From: Pauljensenia sp.
GTDB taxonomy: Bacteria > Actinomycetota > Actinomycetes > Actinomycetales > Actinomycetaceae
NCBI GenBank assembly: GCA_029983625.1
Contig: JASBZF010000078.1
Coordinates: 1 to 7,052 of the forward strand
Length of the DNA: 7,052 nt
Direction: 5' to 3'
The notes below the pieces were generated by a model. That model did no database searches. It was not told the DNA's origin and saw only the letters and a program-made list of their open reading frames with translations. A program made the position numbers and the translations under genes. Shown one piece after another: positions 1 through 6,178 of this stretch; the first letter of the stretch is position 1, and each line of letters opens with the position of its first letter.

Positions 1-12
1 GGGTTGAGTCTA

Positions 13-2301
13 TTAGGCATCCGATGAAGCGATCGTGAGGGTCGCGGCCTCAGTCCCACAATCCTTCATCGACACGATCCGCTGAACGGGAGTCAGTTCC
101 CGCCACCACTGGTTCACAGGTCGCCTGTTCACGATGTCAAGATCATCAAACATGTTCTTCACAAGGCGCGCTTCGATCCTGTTGCCCACCTGGCCGATGT
201 ACACGCCCTCAGACTCACCGCGAGTGAATTGATTGTGTAAATGTTCAAGCGCACGGTTAGCAAGCCTGGTCGCGAGGAGACGATCGAAAGGAGAGGGCTC
301 CCCGCCCTGTTGAAGATGTCCGAGCGCGGAGTGTCGCACATCGTACACTCCACCCGATTCTGCCTCATACACGGAAGCTAAAAACTCCCGGTCGTAGAAC
401 TTCGACACGGCTTCATTGACGAGGACGAGGAAAAGTCTGCGCCCCCCGGCAAAGGACTCCACCATCCGCTGAGAATCCTGCGCAATGGATTCAAGGTCAA
501 CATCATCTTCGTTGAGGTAGATGTATTCAGCCCCGGATGATAGCGAGGACATGAGGGTGAGATAGCCGCAGCGCCTCCCCATGATTTCAGCGACAAAACA
601 GCGTCTCGTCGCAGCCGCTGATTCTTTAATTCGATCCAGTGCCCAGGTCGCATTATTAATCGCGGTGTCCGCGCCGATCGACAGTTCTGAACCTGGCAGA
701 TTATTGTCAATTGATGCCGGAATGAGGACGATAGGGATACGGAAAGCCGGGTAGCGGTCACGCTCATCCATCATCGCTTTCACCGCAAGATAGGCGTTCA
801 ATCCACCGATGACGACGAGGGCGTCCAGGTCGTTTCTTTCAATTGCACGGCCGAGGGCGTAGTACTGCTCCACCTCGGGAACTTCACGGCGGGTACCGAG
901 TTCTGCACCTCCCTTAAAGGCCCAGCCTTCAACGTCCGCCCAGGTGAGTTCACGGACATCATTATCGGCCAGTCCCCTCCAGGAGCCGTTGATCCCGAGC
1001 ATGGTCCACCCGCGCGCAATCCCCAGTCGGACGGCGGCTCGTGCCGCTGTGTTCATGCCGGGGGCAAGACCGCCCGCGTGGAGGACACCAATGCGTTTAC
1101 GTGTGCCTTCAGGAAGCGGGGTCAGCTGCGGCGGTGTTGAAAGGATCCGGTTGATTTCCACCATCGTCGTAAAGGAGGTGCCTCGGCTTGCCTGAGCAGC
1201 CGGGAAATCTCCCGCAGCGATCAGGTCTTTCACCGCCCTCGTATCCTGAACGGCTTTCATCAGCGGAATCCGTGTCACGCGATTGTGTCGCACGCCCAGA
1301 ATGCAGGGCACATCCTCAGGTTCGGTGGCGAGGATCTCTTGGACAGCCGCATATCCGAGTAGTGTGGACATCCAGCGGTCGTAGGCCGAGGGCGATCCTC
1401 CGCGCTGAACGTGCCCGAGGATCGTCACGCGAGCGTCCTCACCGGTTTTCGCGGTGATGGTATCGGCAATGTGCTGTGTGGTCAGCACATGACCGTCACG
1501 GTCAGTTGCGCCCTCGGCAACCAGGACAATGGATTCGCGACGCCCTGCTTCGCGTCCAAGCCGCAGGTGTTCCGCGAGGTCGTCTTCCCAGCCAACGCCC
1601 ACAGGATCTTCGGGAGTGAATACGTAGTCTGCTCCGCCAGCGACTGCGGCCATGAGAGGCAGGTAGCCGCAGTGTCGTCCCATGACTTCAACGACGAAGG
1701 TCCGCTGGTGGGAGGCTGCGGTACTGGTGAGCTGGTCGATCGCATCGACGATACGGTGGAGGGCAGTATCTGCTCCGATGGTCATATCGGTTCCGACCAT
1801 GTCGTTGTCGATTGAGCCGACGAGGCCGACGACCATGAGAGCTGGGTGAGCGGCGGCGACTTCTTCAGAGATCAGGCCCTCGTCAAGGAGTTCGCGCACG
1901 TGCTGGGGCCATTCGCGCCGAAACTCGTCCGTGCCCGACAGGGAGCCGTCACCTCCGATGACGACCAGACGGTCGATCCCTCGTTCGAGAAGGTTCCGGG
2001 CTGCCGCGTGACGTCCCGCGTACTCCCTGAACTCTGGGCAGCGTGCGGTTCCGATCACGGTTCCGCCCTCGGCGAGGATACTCGACACGTCAGACCATTG
2101 AAGTTCTTTAATCGCTTCGCCGCCTTTGACCGCTCCGGCCCAGCCTTCCATGACGGCGTAAGGATGGGCACCGACCGCGAGCGCTGTCCTCACGACAGCT
2201 CTGACGGCTGCGTTCATTCCTTGCGCGTCGCCACCGGAGGTGAGGACGCCGATGCGAGTGTTTTCAGTCGAGACGATTCTGTGACCGATGTCGATGCCCA
2301 T
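13..2301 (-). CDS. pfk: Double-length ATP-dependent 6-phosphofructokinase, eukaryotic-type fused halves
   Basis: This gene encodes a 762-residue cytoplasmic enzyme that phosphorylates fructose 6-phosphate to fructose 1,6-bisphosphate in glycolysis. It is about twice the usual bacterial PfkA length (about 320) because two PFK units are fused (about residues 16-390 and 401-745). The N-half has an intact active site: GGDGS at 116-120, SIDND at 163-167 with the catalytic-base Asp165, Arg200, MGR at 207-209, Glu263, and the Arg291/His297/Arg300 cluster. Gly at the GGDG position and before SIDND points to ATP rather than pyrophosphate as phosphoryl donor. The C-half has GGLNA (499-503) and SIDNN (530-534), so its nucleotide/Mg site is degraded, but it keeps MGR (574-576), Glu630, Arg656 and His662. 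It ends in a QWW segment (731-733) like animal PFK. The ATG at 2301 has only a weak upstream GGAA; the PFK fold starts at residue 16. It lies 48 bp after the symporter gene. Function is near certain; regulation of the C-half is inferred. Confidence 0.95.
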   Translation of the reverse strand: MGIDIGHRIVSTENTRIGVLTSGGDAQGMNAAVRAVVRTALAVGAHPYAVMEGWAGAVKGGEAIKELQWSDVSSILAEGGTVIGTARCPEFREYAGRHAAARNLLERGIDRLVVIGGDGSLSGTDEFRREWPQHVRELLDEGLISEEVAAAHPALMVVGLVGSIDNDMVGTDMTIGADTALHRIVDAIDQLTSTAASHQRTFVVEVMGRHCGYLPLMAAVAGGADYVFTPEDPVGVGWEDDLAEHLRLGREAGRRESIVLVAEGATDRDGHVLTTQHIADTITAKTGEDARVTILGHVQRGGSPSAYDRWMSTLLGYAAVQEILATEPEDVPCILGVRHNRVTRIPLMKAVQDTRAVKDLIAAGDFPAAQASRGTSFTTMVEINRILSTPPQLTPLPEGTRKRIGVLHAGGLAPGMNTAARAAVRLGIARGWTMLGINGSWRGLADNDVRELTWADVEGWAFKGGAELGTRREVPEVEQYYALGRAIERNDLDALVVIGGLNAYLAVKAMMDERDRYPAFRIPIVLIPASIDNNLPGSELSIGADTAINNATWALDRIKESAAATRRCFVAEIMGRRCGYLTLMSSLSSGAEYIYLNEDDVDLESIAQDSQRMVESFAGGRRLFLVLVNEAVSKFYDREFLASVYEAESGGVYDVRHSALGHLQQGGEPSPFDRLLATRLANRALEHLHNQFTRGESEGVYIGQVGNRIEARLVKNMFDDLDIVNRRPVNQWWRELTPVQRIVSMKDCGTEAATLTIASSDA

Positions 2302-2349
2302 GTCGTTCCGTTCTGCGTGAGACTTTCTCGCGGGTGAGTCACAAGCAGT

Positions 2350-3639
2350 CTATGGTGCATCCGTGCTCGCAACACCCCCAACGGATACCTTATCGAGGTA
2401 GGCCATACCGTCGAATGCGAGTTCGCGGGCGTTTTCAGGGTCGCCTTCGGCACCGATTTTCCCTCCGGCGAGCTTATCGACGATGATCGCGATCGCACCG
2501 TCGCCGGTGACGTTGGTGGCTGTACCGAAGGAATCGAGGGCAATGTAGGTGGCGATCATCAGTGCGACTTGTGCGTCGTTGAAGCCGAGCATCGAGGACA
2601 GTAGGCCCGTGGCCGCCATGATGGCTCCGCCGGGTACGCCGGGGGCTGCGACCATCGTGATGCCGAGCATGAAGATGAAGCCGACCCACTGGGTGACGGA
2701 CACGTCAATGCCTTGCGTGAAGACGATCGCGAAAGCGAAGGCAAAGATTTTCGAGGTTGATCCCGCAAGGTGAATGGTGGCGCACAGCGGGATCGTGAAG
2801 GAAGCGACCGCGTCAGAGATTCCGTTCTTCTTTGCTTGACGTAGGGTCACGGGGATTGTGGCAGCCGAAGAGGAGGTGCCCAGGGCCGTCAGGTAGGCGG
2901 GCAGCATCGTCAGGAGGGAGGTGAGGGGGTTCTTCTTGCCGATCGCTCCTGCGACGATGTACTGCGTCAGGAGGATGATGACTTCAAGGACGAGGACGAC
3001 GATGACGACGCGCACGAGGGTGCGCATGATGCTCCAGGCTTCACCGGTGTAGGTGAGGTTGAGGAAGATGCCGAAGATATGAAGTGGGAGCAGCGGGATG
3101 ATGATTTTTTCGATGAGTTTTGTGATGATTGCGCGGAATTCGATGAAGCCTTTACGTAGGACGCCGCGTGGAACCATTGACAGGCCGATACCGATGACGA
3201 AGGAGAGGAGCAGCGCGGTCATAACTTGCAGCGCTGCGGGCATTTCGACTGTGAAGTAGGTGTCGAGGGCGGAGCCGGGTTCTTTTACGTCGGCCAGACC
3301 TGAGCCGAGGAGTTTCGGGAAGGTGAGTGCGCTCACAAGGTAGGTGAGGAATCCTGCAAAAAGGGTGGAGCTGTAGGCGATCGCTGCGGTGATGCCGAGC
3401 CATTTGCCTGCGCCGCGTCCAAGGTCAGCGATTGCCGGGGTGACAAGGCCGATGATGATGAGCGGGATCGAGAAGGAAAGGAATTGGCTAAAGAGCGCGG
3501 AGAAGGTCGCGAAGATCCTGCCGACTGACAGTGGAACGAGGTGTGCGTCGCCGACTTTGAGAGAGCCGAGGATGAGGGCGAGGATGATTGCGACGAGCAC
3601 CCAGAAGAGGATGCCGCTTTTTTCGATGAAGGTGCGCAT
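2350..3639 (-). CDS. Dicarboxylate/amino acid:cation symporter (DAACS family), atypical substrate site
   Basis: This gene encodes a 429-residue inner-membrane secondary transporter of the glutamate/dicarboxylate symporter fold, driven by Na+ or H+. The hydrophobic segments and the two re-entrant loops fit the family: a Ser-rich hairpin 1 tip (SSS at 256-258), the TM7 motif position IHLAGS (289-294), the hairpin 2 Gly-Pro-Gly-Gly region (334-338), and TM8 DSFGTATNVTGD (369-380). Two signatures depart from acidic amino acid carriers. The TM7 NMDGT motif reads HLAGS, and the TM8 Arg that holds a substrate side-chain carboxylate is Gly. The substrate is therefore probably not aspartate/glutamate; a neutral amino acid or another organic acid is possible. 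The ATG at 3639 is chosen because AGGAA lies 8 nt upstream and the family N-terminus begins there; the frame stays open to 3735, but the added residues look non-coding. It is preceded by a 210-bp gap and followed after 48 bp by the phosphofructokinase gene. Family is secure; substrate is unknown. Confidence 0.9.
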   Translation of the reverse strand: MRTFIEKSGILFWVLVAIILALILGSLKVGDAHLVPLSVGRIFATFSALFSQFLSFSIPLIIIGLVTPAIADLGRGAGKWLGITAAIAYSSTLFAGFLTYLVSALTFPKLLGSGLADVKEPGSALDTYFTVEMPAALQVMTALLLSFVIGIGLSMVPRGVLRKGFIEFRAIITKLIEKIIIPLLPLHIFGIFLNLTYTGEAWSIMRTLVRVVIVVLVLEVIILLTQYIVAGAIGKKNPLTSLLTMLPAYLTALGTSSSAATIPVTLRQAKKNGISDAVASFTIPLCATIHLAGSTSKIFAFAFAIVFTQGIDVSVTQWVGFIFMLGITMVAAPGVPGGAIMAATGLLSSMLGFNDAQVALMIATYIALDSFGTATNVTGDGAIAIIVDKLAGGKIGAEGDPENARELAFDGMAYLDKVSVGGVASTDAP

Positions 3640-3647
3640 TAAGAAAG

Positions 3648-3652
3648 TTCCT
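3648..3652 (-). promoter_or_regulatory. Ribosome binding site deciding the symporter start
   Basis: AGGAA on the minus strand lies 8 nt before the ATG at 3639. It supports this internal start over the first in-frame ATG at 3735. Confidence 0.65.
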
Positions 3653-3762
3653 AGGTGTACGAGCGGTGATGATGTTGGCTCCAGAATGCCCAGAGAGAAC
3701 CATGAAGACGAAATGTCCCCTCTGCGGTCCCACAATGCGAGAAATGAAGCTCTTAAGCGGAG

Positions 3763-3794
3763 CAGGGGGGGGGGGAGGTGTCCCGCCGCCCCTG
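3763..3794 (-). terminator. Likely hairpin terminator of icd, one arm an eleven-G run
   Basis: On the plus strand the left arm is CA, eleven G, A (3763-3776). The loop is GGTG (3777-3780) and the right arm is TCCCGCCGCCCCTG (3781-3794). The arms pair in exact register at 12 of 14 positions, with two G-G mismatches. The hairpin lies about 55 nt past the icd stop and 124 nt before the symporter start. No U-tract follows in the minus-strand direction (next bases CTCCGCTTAAG), as is common for GC-rich actinobacterial terminators. The terminator role is inferred from structure and position. Confidence 0.55.
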
Positions 3795-3849
3795 GGGTAT
3801 CGACATGTTCAGGGTGTGTTCGTCACCGTAGAGACTGTGAGCGCAGTAG

Positions 3850-5079
3850 TCAGGCGGAGGTTGAGTTCAGTTGTGCTTTCAGGTCTTCGTCAAGTGCTTC
3901 GAGGAAGCCTTCGGTGGTGAGCCAGGGGGCATCCGGGTCGATGAGGCGCGCGAGGTCTTTTGTCATGCGCCCGGATGTCACGGTTGAGATCACGACTTTT
4001 TCGAGGGCGTGGGCGAATCCGATGACTTCGGGTGTGTTGTCGAGTTTGCCGCGATGGGCTAGGCCGCGTGTCCAGGCGAAGATCGAGGCGATGGGATTGG
4101 TGGAGGTTGCTTCTCCGCGCTGGTGGCGACGGTAGTGGCGCGTGACGGTGCCGTGGGCTGCTTCAGCTTCCATTGTGCGCCCGTCGGGGGTGACGAGGAC
4201 GGAGGTCATGAGTCCGAGCGATCCGAAACCTTGGGCGACGGTATCGGATTGGACGTCGCCGTCGTAGTTTTTACAGGCCCACACGTAGCCGCCGCTCCAT
4301 TTCAGTGAGGAAGCGACCATGTCGTCAATGAGGCGGTGTTCGTAGGTCAGTCCCGCTTTTTCGAAGCGGTCTTTGTATTCACGTTCGTAGATGTCAGCGA
4401 AGATATCTTTGAAGGCACCGTCGTATGCCTTGAGGATTGTGTTCTTTGTGGACAGGTAGACCGGGTAGTTGCGGTCGAGTCCGTATTCGAAGGAGGCGCG
4501 GGCGAAGTCGGCGATTGAGTCGTTGAAGTTGTACATTCCCATCGTGACACCCCCACCCTCGGGCATTCGGATGACTTCGTGTTGGATGGGTTCGGAGCCG
4601 TCATCGGGAGTGTAGGTGAGGGTGATTGTGCCAGCGCCGGGTACTTTGAAATCACATGCGCGGTATTGATCTGCGAAAGCGTGGCGACCAACGACGATGG
4701 GTTGTGTCCAGTGAGGGACGAGCCTGGGGATGTTGTCAATGATGATTGGTTCGCGGAAGACGACGCCTCCGAGGATGTTGCGGATTGTCCCGTTCGGGGA
4801 TTTCCACATTTTTTTCAGGCCGAACTCTTCTACGCGCGCCTCATCGGGGGTGATGGTGGCGCATTTGATGCCGACTCCGTGTTCTTTGATGGCGTTAGCG
4901 GCGTCGATGGTCACCTGGTCGTCGGTGGCGTCGCGGTTGCGGATCGACAGGTCGTAGTAGCGCAGGTCCAGGTCAAGATAGGGGAAGATCAGTCGGTCTT
5001 TGATGAACTGCCAGATGATGCGGGTCATTTCATCACCGTCGAGATCAACGACGGGTCCGGCGACTTTGATTTTTGACAT
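3850..5079 (-). CDS. icd: NADP-dependent isocitrate dehydrogenase, eukaryote-like homodimeric type
   Basis: This gene encodes a 409-residue cytoplasmic enzyme of the TCA cycle that oxidatively decarboxylates isocitrate to 2-oxoglutarate, making NADPH. It belongs to the IDH subfamily that includes human IDH1/IDH2 and several actinobacterial enzymes, not the E. coli-type enzyme. The substrate loop KSPNGTIRN is at 93-101 with Arg100. Further active-site residues are Arg109, Arg132 (in GRHAFADQYR), Tyr139 and Lys212. The metal ligands Asp275 and Asp279 lie in the KNYDGDVQSD stretch. Arg314-His315, in the loop HGTVTRHYR, are the pair that contacts the NADP 2'-phosphate. These fall at the same numbers as in human IDH1 as I recall it, so there are essentially no indels before residue 315. 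The protein is full length and shows no damage. The ATG at 5079 follows GGAGG closely. It appears to be a single-gene transcript, with its own promoter and operator-like repeat upstream and a hairpin downstream. Confidence 0.97.
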   Translation of the reverse strand: MSKIKVAGPVVDLDGDEMTRIIWQFIKDRLIFPYLDLDLRYYDLSIRNRDATDDQVTIDAANAIKEHGVGIKCATITPDEARVEEFGLKKMWKSPNGTIRNILGGVVFREPIIIDNIPRLVPHWTQPIVVGRHAFADQYRACDFKVPGAGTITLTYTPDDGSEPIQHEVIRMPEGGGVTMGMYNFNDSIADFARASFEYGLDRNYPVYLSTKNTILKAYDGAFKDIFADIYEREYKDRFEKAGLTYEHRLIDDMVASSLKWSGGYVWACKNYDGDVQSDTVAQGFGSLGLMTSVLVTPDGRTMEAEAAHGTVTRHYRRHQRGEATSTNPIASIFAWTRGLAHRGKLDNTPEVIGFAHALEKVVISTVTSGRMTKDLARLIDPDAPWLTTEGFLEALDEDLKAQLNSTSA

Positions 5080-5083
5080 GTGT

Positions 5084-5088
5084 CCTCC
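5084..5088 (-). promoter_or_regulatory. Ribosome binding site of icd
   Basis: GGAGG on the minus strand lies 4 nt before the ATG at 5079. It is a strong Shine-Dalgarno match at slightly short spacing, and it supports the start choice. Confidence 0.75.
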
Positions 5089-5102
5089 GAAGCTGTGGTG
5101 AG

Positions 5103-5115
5103 GGAGCGGGGCTCC
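5103..5115 (-). other. Small stem-loop in the icd leader
   Basis: GGAGC, a three-base loop, and GCTCC form a perfect 5-bp stem between the operator-like repeat and the ribosome binding site. Its CTCC arm could also pair with the GGAG of the binding site about 20 nt away. No function can be claimed; it may be chance. Confidence 0.25.
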
Positions 5116-5126
5116 TCTGAAGATTT

Positions 5127-5142
5127 ATCTCGACATCGAGAT
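5127..5142. promoter_or_regulatory. Operator-like inverted repeat at the icd transcription start
   Basis: ATCTCGA-CA-TCGAGAT is a perfect 7+7 bp inverted repeat with a 2-bp centre, a size usual for a dimeric MarR- or TetR-type regulator. It starts 48 bp upstream of the icd ATG and covers the predicted transcription start, where a bound protein would block RNA polymerase. I saw no second copy elsewhere in the window. The regulator is not encoded here. In Streptomyces a MarR-family protein, TamR, has been reported to control aconitase-related TCA genes, so such a protein is a candidate; I cannot confirm that its site matches. Confidence 0.55.
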
Positions 5143-5148
5143 TACTTG

Positions 5149-5177
5149 ATTATGTGCTTGTCGGTACACACTTTCAT
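5149..5177 (-). promoter_or_regulatory. Candidate sigma-70-type promoter of icd
   Basis: On the minus strand, ATGAAA (5177-5172, 4 of 6 matches to the -35 consensus) is followed after 17 bp by CATAAT (5154-5149, 5 of 6 matches to the -10 consensus). Transcription would begin near 5142, giving a leader of about 63 nt that starts within the inverted repeat. The call rests on sequence match and position only. Confidence 0.5.
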
Positions 5178-5254
5178 GCGCGTATTCCCGCAGACAGCAT
5201 CGAAGAAACAACGGCAGCCACCTCGACACGCAAATCAAACCCCTCGCCCATGAC

Positions 5255-5288
5255 TTGCAGGCCCAGGCCGTGCGGCCCGGGCCTGCAA
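5255..5288 (-). terminator. Hairpin terminator of the sugar ABC operon
   Basis: The plus-strand arms TTGCAGGCCC (5255-5264) and GGGCCTGCAA (5279-5288) are perfectly complementary. Inside them GGCC/GGCC adds four more pairs after one A-C mismatch, closing a GTGC loop. The hairpin lies 14 nt past the permease stop codon. No U-tract follows on the minus strand (next bases GTCATGG), so it is a GC-rich hairpin without the classical tail. It separates the transporter operon from the icd promoter. Confidence 0.65.
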
Positions 5289-5302
5289 TAAACAGGAGAA
5301 CA

Positions 5303-6178
5303 TCACCCTTTCAAGCCAGAAGTAGCAAGCCCCTCAATCACTCGCTTTTGCATCGAGAAGAACAGAAGGAAAATCGGCGCCATCGCCATCGTCGAAGCCG
5401 CCATCATCAGCGGATAGTCAGAGGAATGTTGGCCAGCGAGGGTCGCGATACCCACCGAAAGCGGCATGTTCTGCTCGCGGGTCGTGACGATCAACGGCCA
5501 GAGAAGGTCATTCCACGACCACAGAACTGTCGTAATGACAACGGCAAAAAGGCTCGGACGGACAAGCGGGAGAAGGATTTTCCAGAAGATCTGCCAGGGA
5601 TTGCAACCGTCAAGCCGAGCGGATTCCTCAAGAGAGTCGGGCAGACCGATAAAAGCCTGACGCATGAGGAAAGTCCCAAAAGCGGAGAAAATACCGGGCA
5701 AAACAATCGCCCACGGTGTCTCAAGGAGGCCAGCATCACGGACGAGGCGGTACTGCCCAATGAGATAAGACTGCCCAGGGACCATGAGAATGGCAAGAAG
5801 GAGAGCAAAGAGCAGGCCGCGAGCAGGGAAACGCATTCGCGCGAAAGCATAGCCCGCCATCGAGCACAGGATCAGCTGTCCTCCCGTCCTTAAAGCGGTG
5901 ATGAGAACCGAGGTCCAAAACTGTGAAAGAAAAGGAAGTTTACGAAACACCTCCGCGTAGTTCTCAAAATGGAAAGTTTTGGGAATGAGAGTCGGGGGTA
6001 CCGACATGACTTCAGGATTCGTCGCCAGCGACATGAGGATCTGGTAGACGAAGGGGAACACCATGACGAGGCCGCCCAGGAACAAGAGAAGGTGGACTCC
6101 CCAGTAGGGCCGTTGAGAGGCAAGAAGACGACTCCAGCTTGAGCGCGCAGAGTACGGCGTGGCACATGACTTAGGCAT
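5303..6178 (-). CDS. Carbohydrate ABC transporter permease, MalG/CUT1 type
   Basis: This gene encodes a 291-residue inner-membrane permease that pairs with the MalF-like protein to form the channel of a sugar importer. An N-terminal cytoplasmic stretch (1-25) is followed by about six membrane segments, the first near 28-50. The cytoplasmic EAA loop, which docks the ATPase, is at about 184-208 (EESARLDGCNPW, then LPLVRP). A WNDLLWPL segment near 222-229 is typical of MalG-type CUT1 permeases. The ATG at 6178 is chosen because it begins a family-like N-terminus and overlaps the MalF-like stop codon by 8 bp (ATGCCTAA), implying translational coupling. The frame stays open to 6268, but the extra residues are Ser-rich antisense-like sequence inside the neighbouring gene. 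The substrate cannot be told from the permease alone. No ATPase gene follows, which suggests a shared ATPase of the MsiK/MalK kind elsewhere (inference). Confidence 0.93.
   Translation of the reverse strand: MPKSCATPYSARSSWSRLLASQRPYWGVHLLLFLGGLVMVFPFVYQILMSLATNPEVMSVPPTLIPKTFHFENYAEVFRKLPFLSQFWTSVLITALRTGGQLILCSMAGYAFARMRFPARGLLFALLLAILMVPGQSYLIGQYRLVRDAGLLETPWAIVLPGIFSAFGTFLMRQAFIGLPDSLEESARLDGCNPWQIFWKILLPLVRPSLFAVVITTVLWSWNDLLWPLIVTTREQNMPLSVGIATLAGQHSSDYPLMMAASTMAMAPIFLLFFSMQKRVIEGLATSGLKG

Larger units (their letters stand above)
3640..3849. other. Intergenic region between icd and the symporter gene
   Basis: This 210-bp gap between two minus-strand genes contains the G-run hairpin at 3763-3794 and the symporter ribosome binding site. 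I could not find a convincing -35/-10 pair for the symporter gene, nor a recognisable riboswitch. Short frames through it read as non-coding. A promoter is expected here if the hairpin really terminates the icd transcript. Confidence 0.6.

Noticed and set aside
13..2301. Two separate PFK genes joined by a frameshift or assembly error
   Set aside because: The frame is continuous through the linker at about residues 390-400. The divergence between the halves follows the known catalytic/regulatory pattern of fused PFKs.
1411..2337. Two plus-strand frames (134 and 163 codons) opposite the phosphofructokinase gene
   Set aside because: They are antisense shadows within a strongly conserved coding region, with no own ribosome binding site or recognisable domain.
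2302..2349. Possible stem of GTGAGACT and AGTCAC between the symporter and phosphofructokinase genes
   Set aside because: It has only six pairs with a bulge and a long loop, too weak to call a terminator. The genes are more likely co-transcribed.
3640..3735. N-terminal extension of the symporter to the ATG at 3735
   Set aside because: The extra 32 residues do not resemble the family N-terminus, and a good ribosome binding site serves the ATG at 3639.
3389..4135. Plus-strand open frame of 248 codons spanning the symporter start, the gap and the icd end
   Set aside because: It runs antisense to two secure genes. Its product is an Arg/Ser-rich, low-complexity-looking chain with no recognisable fold, as expected of a shadow frame in GC-rich DNA.
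4579..5076. Plus-strand open frame of 165 codons opposite icd
   Set aside because: It is fully antisense to a highly conserved enzyme gene, and its Asp/Val/Gly-rich composition mirrors the complementary codons.
3850..5079. Idea that icd and the phosphofructokinase gene were acquired together from a eukaryote
   Set aside because: Eukaryote-like NADP-isocitrate dehydrogenases are ordinary in Actinobacteria, and nothing in the codon use or flanks that I could see sets either gene apart.
5255..5893. Plus-strand open frame of 212 codons opposite the MalG-like permease
   Set aside because: It is rich in Arg, Lys and Glu, lies antisense to a clear permease gene, and begins inside the terminator hairpin. 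No family resemblance is seen.
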